21,194 nucleotides of DNA, from the NCBI GenBank assembly GCA_946482565.1, contig CAMLSB010000019.1, forward strand, positions 1 to 21,194, in the 5' to 3' direction. The notes under the pieces are model-generated. The model had not been told where the DNA came from and searched no databases. It worked only from the letters and a program-made list of their open reading frames with translations. Shown here piece after piece: positions 14,101-21,194 of this stretch; the stretch's first letter is position 1; every line of letters starts with the position of its first letter. Made by a program: the position numbers and the translations under genes. This stretch comes from an uncultured Lysobacteraceae bacterium (GTDB lineage: Bacteria; Pseudomonadota; Gammaproteobacteria; Xanthomonadales; Xanthomonadaceae).

Positions 14101-14788
14101 GCGCGTGGCCGGCGGCGAGCACCGCGGGCACGGGATCGGCCGGCAGCGGCGCGTCGGGCGGCAGCAGCCGCGGTTCGCGCATCAGCACGCGCAGGTCGGC
14201 CGCGAGCGCCTCGGGTCCGCCCTTCCAGAGCGCCGCCAGGTCTTCCGCGCCCGCGTCGTCGCGGCCGTGCGTGCGCCACAGGTCGGCCGCGAGCTCCTCG
14301 CGCAGGCCGGCGTCGTTGGCGAGCAGCTCCGGCGGATCGAAGCCCTGCCCGGTTTCCAGCGCGTGCTCGCGCAGCACGCGCGCGCAGAAGCCGTGGATGG
14401 TGAAGATCGCCGCGAGGTCGATTTCCAGCGCGGCCGCGCGCAGCCGGCGGCGCAGCGCGTCGGGGCGTTCGCCGCTGCGCGCGAGGTGCGCGTGCAGGAT
14501 GTCGCGGGTGAGCGCCGCTTCCGCGTCCTCGTCCCCGGCCGCCGGCGCATCGACGAGCGCCAGCGCGAGCAGCAGGCGCTCGCGGATGCGCTTGCGCAGT
14601 TCCTGCGTGGCGGCTTCGGTGAACGTCACGGCCAGGACCTGGCCGACGCGCAGCCCGCGCTCGACCACGAGGCGCGTGACCAGCGTGGCCAGGGTGAAGG
14701 TCTTGCCGGTGCCGGCGGACGCTTCGATCAGGCGCACGCCCTGCAGCGGCAGCTCGAGATAGGGATCGCGGGCGGGCACGGCGCTCAT
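11120..14788 (-). CDS. recB: RecBCD subunit RecB, 3'-5' helicase and nuclease (1222 aa)
   Basis: RecB supplies the 3'-5' helicase, the only nuclease site and the RecA-loading surface of RecBCD. The UvrD-like helicase begins with IEASAGTGKTFTLATLV (Walker A, K29), then VDEFQDTD (DEFQDT at 395-400), VGDPKQAIYGFRGGDVHTYL, VTLHKSKGLEYPLVFLP and LLYVGLTRARHALWL. The C-terminal nuclease domain carries VAMHTALER and then GLVDLTY with D1095, followed 13 residues later by LDYKSN with D1108 and K1110. That spacing matches the E. coli triad D1067/D1080/K1082, so the nuclease should be active. An acidic Ala/Pro/Ser-rich linker (about residues 925-960) separates the motor and nuclease parts. The start at 14788 forms an ATGA overlap with the recC stop. 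The length is slightly above E. coli (1180). Confidence 0.96.
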   Translation of the reverse strand: MSAVPARDPYLELPLQGVRLIEASAGTGKTFTLATLVTRLVVERGLRVGQVLAVTFTEAATQELRKRIRERLLLALALVDAPAAGDEDAEAALTRDILHAHLARSGERPDALRRRLRAAALEIDLAAIFTIHGFCARVLREHALETGQGFDPPELLANDAGLREELAADLWRTHGRDDAGAEDLAALWKGGPEALAADLRVLMREPRLLPPDAPLPADPVPAVLAAGHALAEGFRAHGEDFLATLLDALERKVLNGQSYKAPWIQSLWIALTGWCEAGDYHAPLDARLARLTAQAMQEKTNKAHAGKTPESPLCERIDRYLQAVAACDAYRIRRRIALLHRIRGDARERLALLKRQRRVQTYDDMIDGVADALDGPRGDALARSLRAQYAVALVDEFQDTDARQWKIFDRVFGSGSAADGSAPALFLVGDPKQAIYGFRGGDVHTYLGARGTAEEAPPLAHNFRSRPAVLEAIGALYDQAGDEAFVDPRIRFRAVEAGGTRQDGDFQRGGAPAPALTLWRAPDPKPDDKGETKPWKAEASREQCTAACVAAIHAVLTEGRAGTATIEGRPVQPGDIAVLVRTHGEAMRIQQALAAAGIPAVAAGKLSLFATPEARELHALLLALLQGGDDGRLRAALATVLVGVDAAAIAALDGSEHDWQQRALAWRERLLRGGPLALVADLCAEHAPRLLGLTDGERRVGNYLQLAEALQEAQAQALGLHGLVDWLGTRIADADPDDEAQLLRLESDARRVQIVTLHKSKGLEYPLVFLPFAGIGRPAPSPGRMCVAQGGDDNERRLHWKIDVPEAEWDDAKERWSIEQHAEQARLLYVGLTRARHALWLASGLFYNAGKAALAPMLADPAALQAVPGIRFDTEAPPAVLPRLPPESEADVPPAAVATRALSNDWWVHSFSSLTRKTGPAEDASTSATLPAPGGTDESAATTDDEPLPAPAPASAHDPRFAGPQFGVAMHTALERTDFAAWRAWLPGDPAPGDEAAVIADALREQGYAEDVLDDGVAFVTSLVGRTLRVVLPEGVQLCQVPDASRRAELEFQFPLRTTRVDALLQLLHAHDVVPERHAFGFRQRLEGLMTGLVDLTYQHDGRWYVLDYKSNRLPRYDAGALEEAMHHSEYDLQALVYTLALHRWLRFRLGDAAAGGGYDYARDFGGHRYVFGRGIDLDAPATAAAAPGAMTADGAPAGIYARKFDPALIHALDALFAGGQA

Positions 14789-17700
14789 TCGTCCTCGTCC
14801 CCGGCCAGCGACGCGCGGGCGATCGCGTCCTCGTCGAGTTCCGGCGCAATCGCGATGCCGCTGCCGACGGCCGAGAACACGGTGATGGTGTTGGCGACGA
14901 AGGCGCGCAGCGCGGCGCGGTCCGCGAACGGATCGCGCGCGCGCAGCGCCAGCGCGTACGCGGCGCCGGTGCCTTCGCCCCACAGCCGGTCGCTGCCCTG
15001 CCACTGCTTGCGCGCGTCCTCGAGCCCGCGCTCGGCACTCTTCGCGCTGTAGTACTTCCAGCCGCTGCGCGGCGCGAACGCCAGCGGTTCGCGCAGGCCG
15101 GCGGCGCGCAGGCCGACCAGCTTGCGCAGCGCGTCCCTGGCCTGCGCAGGTTCGATGGGGCGACGCTCATGCGGGCCGATGTCGCCGTCTTCGTTTTGGT
15201 GGAATTCGTAAAGCGGCAGTGCGTGCCCGTCGGCGCAGGCAAGCAGCCAGTCCAGCCCGTTGCGGATCACGGAGGGGCCGTTCGGCTCGCCGAAGCGCAG
15301 GCGCGCGAGGCCGATCGGCCAGCGGTCGCCGAGCCGGCCGTGCACGCGCACGCCGTCGACGACCGGCTCGACCTGCAGCGGCGGCTCCGGCGCCGCGCTG
15401 CCGCGCCATTGCGCGAACGCGTCGGCGTACGGCGCCACTTCCTCCAGCACGTCGGACAACGCGCGCGCACCCAGCGCGCCGGACGGCAGCAGCGCCTGCG
15501 CGCGCAGGCGCTCGAGCATCGCATCGCGGCGCTCGCCGGCGAGCAGCGCTGCGAACACCGCGTGCTGCAAGCGGTGGCGTTCCAGCCCGCCGCCGGGCGC
15601 GCGCAGCGGCTCGATGTCCTCGCCAGCGGCATCCACCTCGGGCAGGCGGAGCCCGAGGCGCCGCTGCAGGAACTGCTCCGCCGGCGCGAGCAGGAAGCGG
15701 CGCAGCTCCGCGAGCGGCAGGTCGCTTTCCGCTTCGGGCGGCGCCAGCGGCGCGCCGGGACTCACCCAGGGCGCGAGCGTCGTGCGCGCGCCCGACAGCC
15801 GCCCGGCCGCCGGATGCCAGCGCGCGTCGTAGCTGAAATGGCGCGGGTCGGCGCTGCCGAACGCGGACGGCGAGAACGGCTGCAGCGCGTGCCGCAGCAC
15901 CAGCGCATCGGCGTCCGCGGGGGCGTGGTACGCGGCCGCCGCGGCCAGCAGTTCGGACACCACCGCCGACGGCTCGCGCGCGCTGCCGTCGCGCGGATCG
16001 GCACCGATCCAGCTGACGTGGAACACGTCCTGCGCCGACGAGAACAGCTGCAGGAACAGGTAGCGGTCGTCGTCGCGCGTGGAGCGGTCGCCGTGACGGC
16101 GACGTTCGGTGCCGAGTTCCGCGGTCAGGCGGTTGAGCCCGGTGGCGGGATCGCGGCGCGGGAAGTCGCCGTCGTTCATGCCCAGCAGGCAGATCGCGCG
16201 GAACGGCAGCAGCCGCATCGGCACCATGCGCGCGAAGCTGACGCCGCCGGTGAGCAGCGGCGCGCGCGTGTCGGCTTCGCCCAGCACGGCGGCGAAGTGC
16301 GCGCGCACGACCTCGCCGGGCACCGGCGCGGTGTAGCCGGCGCGCGCGGCGTCCTCGGCGAAGGCGTCGATCAGCTTGCAGAGGCGGTCGTACGCGCGTT
16401 CGCCGCTGCCACCGATGCGCGGTCGCGGCAGCACCGACCTGAGCAGGCCCAGCAGTCGTTCGCGCCAGGCCGAGGGCGGCATCGCCTCGCCGAGCAGGCG
16501 CTGGTGGCGGGCCAGCACGCGCAGCAGCCGCAGCAGCACGTCCAGCGCGTCGAGGTTGCTGCCTTCAAGTTCCGTCCAGGGCGCGACGCGCGACGCGTCG
16601 CCTTCGACCAGTGCATCGGCATCGGTCGCATGCCCGAGCAGCAGGCGGTCGAGCGCGAACTGCCACGTGTACGCGTCGTCCTCCGGCGCGCCGAGGCGCG
16701 CGCGGTGCGCGCCGTCGATGCCCCAGCGCGCGCCCGCGTCGTGCAGCCAGCCGTGCAGGCGTTCGAAGGCCGCACCGTCGAGCCCCGCGGCTTCCGCCAG
16801 CGGCGGGCTGGCCAGCAGGTCCAGCATTTCCTCCAGCCCGAAGCGCGAGACCGGCAGCGCCAGCAGGCGCAGGAACACGGCCGCCAGCGGCTCGCCGGCC
16901 AGCGGGCTGGCATCGGCGATCGCCCACGGGATCGCCTGGCGGATGCCGGCGTCGCCACGGCCGGGCGCGCCGAACACCGCGTCGAGGTAGGGCACGTACG
17001 GATCGATGTCCGGCGCCAGCACCGCGATCTCGCGTGGCTGCAGCGGCGGATCGAAGCGCGGGTCCTCGAGCAGCGCGCGCAGGCGGTCGTGCAGCACCTC
17101 GAGTTCGCGCAGCCGGGTGTGGCAAGCGTGGAACTGCAGGCCGGGATCGCGCGCGTCGACCTCGGGGCGCAGCGCGCCGGACGGCGCGGCGCGGCGATGG
17201 AACAGGTCGCCCTGCATCCGATGCAGCAGGCTGTCGCGCAGGCCGCCCTCGGCGAGGGGCCGGCCGGGCGCGGCTTCCGGATCGGCATAGGCGGCAATCT
17301 CGCCCGACGGATGCACGACTTCGTAGCTGCCCAACAGCGCCATGAAGTCGCGGCCCGCCGCGCCCCAGTCGCGCAGCAGCGGATTCTCGGAAGATTGTTC
17401 CCCGAACGGATCGGTGCCCGCGCGCAGGTGCGCGCCGAGCGATTGCAGGTCGCCCCAGTATTCCTTCGTCGGCGTCGGGAGGTAGAAGTGCAGCGTGCCG
17501 ACGCGCGCCTGCGTCGCCATCACCCGCAGCACGTCGGGCGAGACGTTGAGCGTGGCGAAGGCGAACAGCCGCGGCGGCAGCCCGGCGGGCAGCGCCGTGG
17601 CGCCGTCGCCGAACCGCGCCAGGTAATCCTGGATGCGCCGCGCGCGATGCCCGCGGCCCGCTGCGACCGCGCGCCACAGGATCGCCTGCGGATCGTCGGG

Positions 17701-18219
17701 GTCCGCGCCGCCCTCCCAGCGCAGCAGCCAGTCGCGGCGCCAGGCCTGGTACTTCTCGAACACGCCGGCCAGTTCGCCGGCCAGCGTCCAGGCCTTCAGG
17801 CCGGCGTCCGTCGCGCCGCCGCCCGCCGGGTCGTCGTCGTCGCCGAGATAGCCGGCCAGCTGCGCCATCGCCGGCCGCGCGCGCAGCCCGGGGTCGCGCA
17901 GCGCGGCATACAGCTGCCACTGCAGCCCCGCGGCATCGAGCACCTCGCCCGCCTCGTGCGCGCCCGGCGCCGGATTGGCGGCCAGCGCCCGCGCCACGAA
18001 TTCGCCCGGCGTCAGGAATTCCAGATTGGCGGCGATGCCATGGCGCTCGGCCATCGTCGCCTGCAGCCAGCGCCGCATCGCCACCTGCGGGATCAGCACC
18101 GTGTCCGGCGCGAGCAGCGGCTGCCCGGGCGCCGGCGTGCGCAGCTCGTCGGCCAGCAGCCCGGCCAGCACTTCCAGCGCGTTCGAGTGGTACAGCCGGA
18201 AGTCGGGCGCGCTGGGCAT
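14785..18219 (-). CDS. recC: RecBCD subunit RecC, Chi-recognition subunit (1144 aa)
   Basis: RecC is the scaffold that splits the duplex and scans the 3' strand for Chi; it carries inactive helicase- and nuclease-like folds. Diagnostic parts are the N-terminus FRLYHSNALEVLAGLL (7-22) and MRRWLQATMAERHGIAANLEF (48-68). Further landmarks are the REIAVLAPDIDPYVPYLDAVFG block, the RMVPMRLLPFRAICLLGMNDGDFPR block and the late QFLQRRLGLRLP block. No intact Walker A is seen, as expected. The length is close to E. coli RecC (1122). It is the first gene of a leftward recC-recB-recD operon with 4-base overlaps, lacking the ptrA gene that E. coli has between recC and recB. The ATG at 18219 has CAGGGG directly adjacent, too close for a normal ribosome binding site, so the exact start is less sure. 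The opposite strand is almost fully open; I treat that as codon-bias shadow. Confidence 0.95.
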   Translation of the reverse strand: MPSAPDFRLYHSNALEVLAGLLADELRTPAPGQPLLAPDTVLIPQVAMRRWLQATMAERHGIAANLEFLTPGEFVARALAANPAPGAHEAGEVLDAAGLQWQLYAALRDPGLRARPAMAQLAGYLGDDDDPAGGGATDAGLKAWTLAGELAGVFEKYQAWRRDWLLRWEGGADPDDPQAILWRAVAAGRGHRARRIQDYLARFGDGATALPAGLPPRLFAFATLNVSPDVLRVMATQARVGTLHFYLPTPTKEYWGDLQSLGAHLRAGTDPFGEQSSENPLLRDWGAAGRDFMALLGSYEVVHPSGEIAAYADPEAAPGRPLAEGGLRDSLLHRMQGDLFHRRAAPSGALRPEVDARDPGLQFHACHTRLRELEVLHDRLRALLEDPRFDPPLQPREIAVLAPDIDPYVPYLDAVFGAPGRGDAGIRQAIPWAIADASPLAGEPLAAVFLRLLALPVSRFGLEEMLDLLASPPLAEAAGLDGAAFERLHGWLHDAGARWGIDGAHRARLGAPEDDAYTWQFALDRLLLGHATDADALVEGDASRVAPWTELEGSNLDALDVLLRLLRVLARHQRLLGEAMPPSAWRERLLGLLRSVLPRPRIGGSGERAYDRLCKLIDAFAEDAARAGYTAPVPGEVVRAHFAAVLGEADTRAPLLTGGVSFARMVPMRLLPFRAICLLGMNDGDFPRRDPATGLNRLTAELGTERRRHGDRSTRDDDRYLFLQLFSSAQDVFHVSWIGADPRDGSAREPSAVVSELLAAAAAYHAPADADALVLRHALQPFSPSAFGSADPRHFSYDARWHPAAGRLSGARTTLAPWVSPGAPLAPPEAESDLPLAELRRFLLAPAEQFLQRRLGLRLPEVDAAGEDIEPLRAPGGGLERHRLQHAVFAALLAGERRDAMLERLRAQALLPSGALGARALSDVLEEVAPYADAFAQWRGSAAPEPPLQVEPVVDGVRVHGRLGDRWPIGLARLRFGEPNGPSVIRNGLDWLLACADGHALPLYEFHQNEDGDIGPHERRPIEPAQARDALRKLVGLRAAGLREPLAFAPRSGWKYYSAKSAERGLEDARKQWQGSDRLWGEGTGAAYALALRARDPFADRAALRAFVANTITVFSAVGSGIAIAPELDEDAIARASLAGDEDE

Positions 18220-18263
18220 CCCCTGAATGATGCCGTACGCCCGTCGCACGCGTTGGGACCGCG

Positions 18264-18285
18264 CCGGGCCGCCGCGCCGGCCCGG
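18264..18285. promoter_or_regulatory. GC-rich inverted repeat in the recC-mlaF divergent gap
   Basis: CCGGGCCG (18264-18271) pairs with CGGCCCGG (18278-18285) around a 6-base loop. The 85-base gap must contain promoters for both recC (leftward) and mlaF (rightward), so the palindrome lies where an operator or promoter spacer would be. Chance occurrence at this GC content is possible. Confidence 0.35.
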
Positions 18286-18290
18286 AATGC

Positions 18291-18296
18291 GACAAT
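18291..18296 (+). promoter_or_regulatory. Possible -10 element of the mla operon
   Basis: GACAAT is the only good -10-like hexamer before mlaF and stands eight bases before its ATG. Initiation about seven bases downstream would give a leaderless or nearly leaderless transcript. This fits the absence of any Shine-Dalgarno sequence before mlaF. No matching -35 hexamer is visible. Confidence 0.3.
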
Positions 18297-18304
18297 GCCG
18301 CCCC

Positions 18305-19120
18305 ATGACCGACGCCTCCCCCATCGTCCGTCTCTCCGGACTGCGCCTGGACCGCGGCGGCCGCACGATCCTCGACGGCATCGACCTCGAGGTCCCGCGC
18401 GGCAGCGTGGTCGCCGTGCTCGGCCCGTCGGGCAGCGGCAAGTCCACGCTGCTCGCCGCGCTCACCGGCGAACTGCGGCCCGTCGCCGGCACCGTCGAGG
18501 TACTCGGCGCGCCGCTGCCGGAAGGCAAGCGCGCGCTGCTCCAGCGCCGCCAGTCCATCGGCGTGCTGCTGCAGGGCAACGGCCTGCTCACCGACCTCAC
18601 CGCCGCCGAGAACGTCGCGCTGCCGCTGCGCGCGCACACGCAGCTGCCGGAGCCGGTGATCCGCCGCCTGGTCGACATGAAGCTGCATGCCGTCGGCCTG
18701 CGCGCCGCCGCCGACCTCTATCCGCGCGAGCTGTCGGGCGGCATGGCGCGCCGCGTCGCGCTCGCCCGCGCGCTGGCGCTCGACCCGCCGCTGATGGTCT
18801 ACGACGAACCGTTGACGGGCCTCGACCCGATCGCGTCCGGCGTGATCATGCAGCTGGTCGCCGGCCTCAACCGCAGCCTCGGCCTGAGCAGCATCATCGT
18901 CACCCACCACGTCCACGAGACGCTGCCGATTTCCGACCGCGCGATCGTGATCGCCAACGGCCGCATCGTCTTCAGCGGGACGCCGGCGGAACTGCAGGCC
19001 TCGACCGATCCGCTGGTGCTGCAGTTCCTGCGCGGCGAACCCGACGGTCCGATCCCGTTCGACACCGCAGCGCGTTCGCGAGAGACCGACCCCGCAGCGC
19101 ACGCCATGGAGACCGCCTGA
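18305..19120 (+). CDS. mlaF: MlaF, ATPase of the Mla phospholipid transporter (271 aa)
   Basis: MlaF is the cytoplasmic ABC ATPase that powers the MlaFEDB complex, which moves phospholipid between the inner membrane and MlaC. The visible motifs are Walker A GPSGSGKST (40-48), Q-loop Q90 in GVLLQGNGLL, signature LSGGMARR (143-150), Walker B LMVYDEP with E168, and the switch histidine in VTHHVHE (H201). The C-terminus FLRGEPDGPIPF (241-252) matches the MlaF tail that contacts MlaB. The length is close to E. coli MlaF (269). The start at 18305 is chosen by alignment to the family N-terminus; the frame extends 26 codons upstream without support. It overlaps mlaE (TGATG). It is divergent from recC. 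Confidence 0.95.
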   Translation: MTDASPIVRLSGLRLDRGGRTILDGIDLEVPRGSVVAVLGPSGSGKSTLLAALTGELRPVAGTVEVLGAPLPEGKRALLQRRQSIGVLLQGNGLLTDLTAAENVALPLRAHTQLPEPVIRRLVDMKLHAVGLRAAADLYPRELSGGMARRVALARALALDPPLMVYDEPLTGLDPIASGVIMQLVAGLNRSLGLSSIIVTHHVHETLPISDRAIVIANGRIVFSGTPAELQASTDPLVLQFLRGEPDGPIPFDTAARSRETDPAAHAMETA

Positions 19121-19872
19121 TGGCCTTCGTCGCCGCCACCCGCTCGCTCGGCCGCGCCGGGCTGTTCTCGCTGTCGGTGATCCGCGCCTCGGCGCCGACG
19201 CGCGATTTCCTCGCCGAGCTGCTGCGCGAGATCTACAAGATCGGCGCGCGCTCGCTGCCGATCATCGCCGTCGGCGGCGCCTTCGTCGGCCTGTCGGTGA
19301 CGCTGCTCGGCTACCGCGCGCTGCAGACCTACGGCGCCGCCAACCAGATCAGCGCGCTCGTCGGCCTGGGCCTGTACCGCGAGCTCGCGCCGGTGCTGAC
19401 CGCGCTGCTGTTCATCGGCCGCGCCGGTTCGTCGATCGCCGCCGAGCTCGGCCTGATGCGCGCCACCGACCAGATCACCGCGCTCGGCCTGATGGGCATC
19501 GACCCGGTCGCGAAGGTCGTCGCGCCGCGCTTCTGGGCCGCGGTCTTGTGCGTGCCGCTGCTCACCGCGTTCTTCTGCTCGCTGGCGATCAGCGCGAGCT
19601 GGTTCGAGGCGGTGCGCGTAATCGGCATCGACAGCGGCTCGTTCTGGCAGGTGCTGAAGGACGCGGTCGATTTCCGTGCCGATTTCTGCGTGGCCTTCAT
19701 CAAGGCGGCGGTGTTCGGCGGCACCGCGGCGCTGGTCGCGTCGTACGTCGGCTTCCACGCCGAACCCACCATCGAGGGCACCTCGGTGGCCACCACCCGC
19801 GCGGTCGTGAACGCGTCGCTGCTGGTGCTGATGTTCAACTTCGTGCTGTCGGCCTTCCTGTTCCAGGGTTGA
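19120..19872 (+). CDS. mlaE: MlaE, permease of the Mla phospholipid transporter (250 aa)
   Basis: MlaE is the inner-membrane permease, an MlaE/YrbE-type fold that acts as a homodimer. An amphipathic N-terminal segment (about 1-40) precedes spans at about 46-66, 75-105, 137-160, 190-212 and 228-248. The family block QISALVGLGLYRELAPVLTALLFIGRAGSSIAAELG (77-111) includes the conserved RELAPVLTALL and GRAGSS. DQITALGLMGIDPV (117-130) and EPTIEGTSVATTRAVVNASL near the C-terminus are also typical. The length is slightly below E. coli (260). The start codon shares one base with the mlaF stop, indicating coupling. The next gene begins 48 bases after the stop. Confidence 0.95.
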   Translation: MAFVAATRSLGRAGLFSLSVIRASAPTRDFLAELLREIYKIGARSLPIIAVGGAFVGLSVTLLGYRALQTYGAANQISALVGLGLYRELAPVLTALLFIGRAGSSIAAELGLMRATDQITALGLMGIDPVAKVVAPRFWAAVLCVPLLTAFFCSLAISASWFEAVRVIGIDSGSFWQVLKDAVDFRADFCVAFIKAAVFGGTAALVASYVGFHAEPTIEGTSVATTRAVVNASLLVLMFNFVLSAFLFQG

Positions 19873-19920
19873 TGCGAATCGCGGCTCCCGCCGCTCCCAT
19901 GTCCGGTTTGAGGTAACACC

Positions 19921-20457
19921 ATGAGCGTTCGCGGTCCCCGTCTCGAATTCGCAGTCGGTGCCTTCCTGCTGCTGGCGCTGGCGTCGCTGCTGGTGCTCGC
20001 GCTCGCGTCGAGCAACGGCAAGTTCGGCTTCGGCCAGAGCACCTACCCGCTGAAGGCGCGGTTCACCAACCTCGGCCAGCTGCGGCCGAACGCGCCGGTG
20101 AAGATCGGCGGCGTGAACATCGGCACCGTGGCGGACATTCAGCTTGACCCGGTCAAACTCGACGCCGTCGTGACCCTGGCGATCGATTCCCGCTACAAGG
20201 ACCTGCCTTCCGATACGTCGGCCGGCATCCTCACCGGCGGCCTGCTCGGCGAAAGCTACGTCGGCCTGCAGCCCGGCGGCGACATGGAGCCCTTGAAACC
20301 GGGCGACGAGATCGCATTCACCACGCCGGCCGTCGACCTGATCCAGATGGTCGGCAAGTACATGTTCGGTGGCGGCGGCGGCGACAAGCCGGCCGCGGGC
20401 GGCAGCGATGCCGCAGCCACTCCCCCGTCCCCCACGGACGCCGCTCCAAAGGAATGA
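19921..20457 (+). CDS. mlaD: MlaD, MCE-domain lipid-binding subunit (178 aa)
   Basis: MlaD is a periplasmic MCE-domain protein anchored by one N-terminal span. It forms a hexameric ring on the MlaE dimer and passes lipid to or from MlaC. An uncleaved anchor lies at about residues 10-30 (EFAVGAFLLLALASLLVLAL). The MCE domain spans about 40-118, with the hallmark sequences RFTNLGQLRPNAPVKIGGVN and GIGT-like IGTVADIQLD. It continues with SAGILTGGLLGESYVGLQPGG. A hydrophobic C-terminal helix (VDLIQMVGKYMFG, about 138-150) would build the central pore. A Gly/Pro/Ala-rich disordered tail ends the protein. GAGGTAACACC before the ATG provides the ribosome binding site. The stop is four bases before mlaC. 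Confidence 0.95.
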   Translation: MSVRGPRLEFAVGAFLLLALASLLVLALASSNGKFGFGQSTYPLKARFTNLGQLRPNAPVKIGGVNIGTVADIQLDPVKLDAVVTLAIDSRYKDLPSDTSAGILTGGLLGESYVGLQPGGDMEPLKPGDEIAFTTPAVDLIQMVGKYMFGGGGGDKPAAGGSDAAATPPSPTDAAPKE

Positions 20458-20461
20458 CCCC

Positions 20462-21121
20462 ATGAAGACCCCGATCCTCGGCCTCCTGCTCGCGTCCTCG
20501 CTGGCCCTGCCCGTGCTGGCGCTCGCGCCCGTCGGCGCCGCCTCGGCGCAGGCCGCCGCGCCCGCCGCGCAGGGTTCGCCCAGCAAGATGGTGCTCGACA
20601 ACAGCCAGCGCATCCTCTCGACGCTCGAGTCGCGCCGCGCCGAATTCACCAAGAACCGCGCCGCGCTGGAGCAGTTCGTGTCCGGCGAGTTCAACGCGAT
20701 GTTCGACCGCGACTACGCCGCGCGCCAGGTCCTCGGCCGGCATGCGCGCGGCGCGTCCGACGCCGACGTCAAGGTGTTCGCCGACGCGCTCGCCGACAGC
20801 CTGATGCGCCGCTACGGGTCCTCACTGCTCGACTTCAACACGCAGCTGAAGGTGCGCATCAAGTCCGAGACGGTGCTGCCGCGCGGCCTCGGCGTGAAGG
20901 TGTCCAGCGAGATGCTCCGCCAGGGCGGCGAGCCGATCCCGGTCGACTACCTGATGCGCAAGTCGGGCAGCGGCTGGAAGGTGTTCGACGTGATGGTGGA
21001 AGGCGTGTCGTTCGTGCAGACCTTCCGCCAGCAGTTCGACGGCGAACTGACGAACAAGTCGATCCGCCAGGTCGCGGCCGAGCTGGCCAGCGGCAAGGTC
21101 CAGGCGAATGCCGGCAAGTGA
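20462..21121 (+). CDS. mlaC: MlaC, periplasmic phospholipid shuttle (219 aa)
   Basis: MlaC is the soluble carrier that ferries phospholipid across the periplasm between the outer-membrane MlaA complex and MlaFEDB. A Sec signal peptide covers residues 1 to about 29-31 (basic MK, hydrophobic ILGLLLASSLALPVLAL, Ala-x-Ala cleavage region ASAQA). The mature part has the family pattern: FVSGEFNAMFDRDYAARQVLGRH-type helix, then FADALADSLMRRYGSSLLDF. It continues with VKVSSEMLR, PIPVDYLMRKSGSGWKVFDVMVEGVSFV (a typical MlaC strand block) and YRxQF-like TFRQQFDGEL. The length is close to E. coli (211). AAAGGA lies nine bases upstream. Its last 14 bases overlap the mlaB start in another frame. Confidence 0.95.
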   Translation: MKTPILGLLLASSLALPVLALAPVGAASAQAAAPAAQGSPSKMVLDNSQRILSTLESRRAEFTKNRAALEQFVSGEFNAMFDRDYAARQVLGRHARGASDADVKVFADALADSLMRRYGSSLLDFNTQLKVRIKSETVLPRGLGVKVSSEMLRQGGEPIPVDYLMRKSGSGWKVFDVMVEGVSFVQTFRQQFDGELTNKSIRQVAAELASGKVQANAGK

Positions 21122-21194
21122 CGCCCCCGCGAGCGTGACCCGCGATGGCGAGGCCCTGCACTTCGCCGGTGCGCTGGTGCGCGACCAGGTCCCG
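21108..21194 (+). CDS. mlaB: MlaB, STAS-domain subunit of the Mla transporter (5' part)
   Basis: An open frame begins with ATG at 21108 inside the end of mlaC and runs to the window edge for 29 codons. It reads MPASDAPASVTRDG and then EALHFAGALVRDQVP, the first strand-turn of a STAS domain as in MlaB, which binds MlaF and is needed for ATPase activity. Position in the operon and the FAGAL motif support the call. An internal GTG at codon 10 is an alternative start, because the ribosome binding site for the ATG is weak. The remainder, including the expected STAS threonine, is outside the window. Confidence 0.82.
   Translation, partial: MPASDAPASVTRDGEALHFAGALVRDQVP

Noticed and set aside
12062..15052. 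Rightward open frame of 996 codons antisense to recB
   Set aside because: Same codon-bias effect. The sense strand holds intact RecB helicase and nuclease motifs, while the antisense protein has no recognisable domain.
15169..19872. Rightward open frame of 1567 codons antisense to recC and running into mlaF/mlaE
   Set aside because: The opposite strand encodes a clear RecC. The frame is Arg/Ala/Gln-rich low-complexity sequence without motifs, and only its end coincides with the real mlaE frame. Long antisense frames are expected at this GC content.
1..21194. CRISPR array, rRNA or riboswitch
   Set aside because: No regularly spaced repeats, no rRNA-like tracts and no recognisable riboswitch core were seen anywhere in the window.

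Overview
This is a high-GC chromosomal window that reads like a gammaproteobacterium of the Xanthomonadaceae/Lysobacteraceae group (Lysobacter/Luteimonas-like). The evidence is strong G/C third-position bias in most genes, recC-recB-recD packed together without ptrA, a divergent mlaFEDCB operon, a TGTAGGAGC-type palindromic repeat and several small genes typical of that group. The genus assignment is an inference from gene content, not from a marker gene.

Region 1 (1-6149) holds ordinary high-GC genes. There is the first 13 codons of a leftward gene; two leftward paralogous glycine-zipper proteins separated by a REP-like palindrome and a clear intrinsic terminator; a rightward NTF2-like protein; a small membrane fatty acid hydroxylase-family protein; a leftward DUF1905/OmdA protein; a SAM-dependent methyltransferase; and a large Tat-exported PhoD-type phosphatase.

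Region 2 (about 6150-9410) is an accessory block with visibly lower GC and different codon use. It starts with an extended -10 promoter and a leader hairpin, followed by a two-gene module with a 4-base overlap. The module is an HTH-plus-ImmA/IrrE-type zinc peptidase and a DUF4411 PIN-like protein, which resembles a predicted type II toxin-antitoxin pair. Next come two unrecognised divergent genes, a 131-aa helical protein and a 265-aa polytopic membrane protein. No integrase, tRNA or att repeat is visible. This block is the part most worth a second look.

Region 3 (9411-18219) is the leftward recC-recB-recD operon, each junction an ATGA overlap. It encodes the heterotrimeric RecBCD helicase-nuclease for double-strand break repair and degradation of foreign DNA. 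All visible helicase motifs and the RecB nuclease Asp-Asp-Lys triad are intact.

Region 4 (18305-21194) is the rightward, divergently transcribed mlaF-mlaE-mlaD-mlaC-mlaB operon. It encodes the inner-membrane ABC transporter (ATPase MlaF, permease MlaE, MCE protein MlaD, STAS protein MlaB) and the periplasmic shuttle MlaC, which maintain outer-membrane lipid asymmetry. mlaB runs off the right edge. Opposite recBCD there are very long open frames (up to 1567 codons), which I read as GC-rich antisense shadows.
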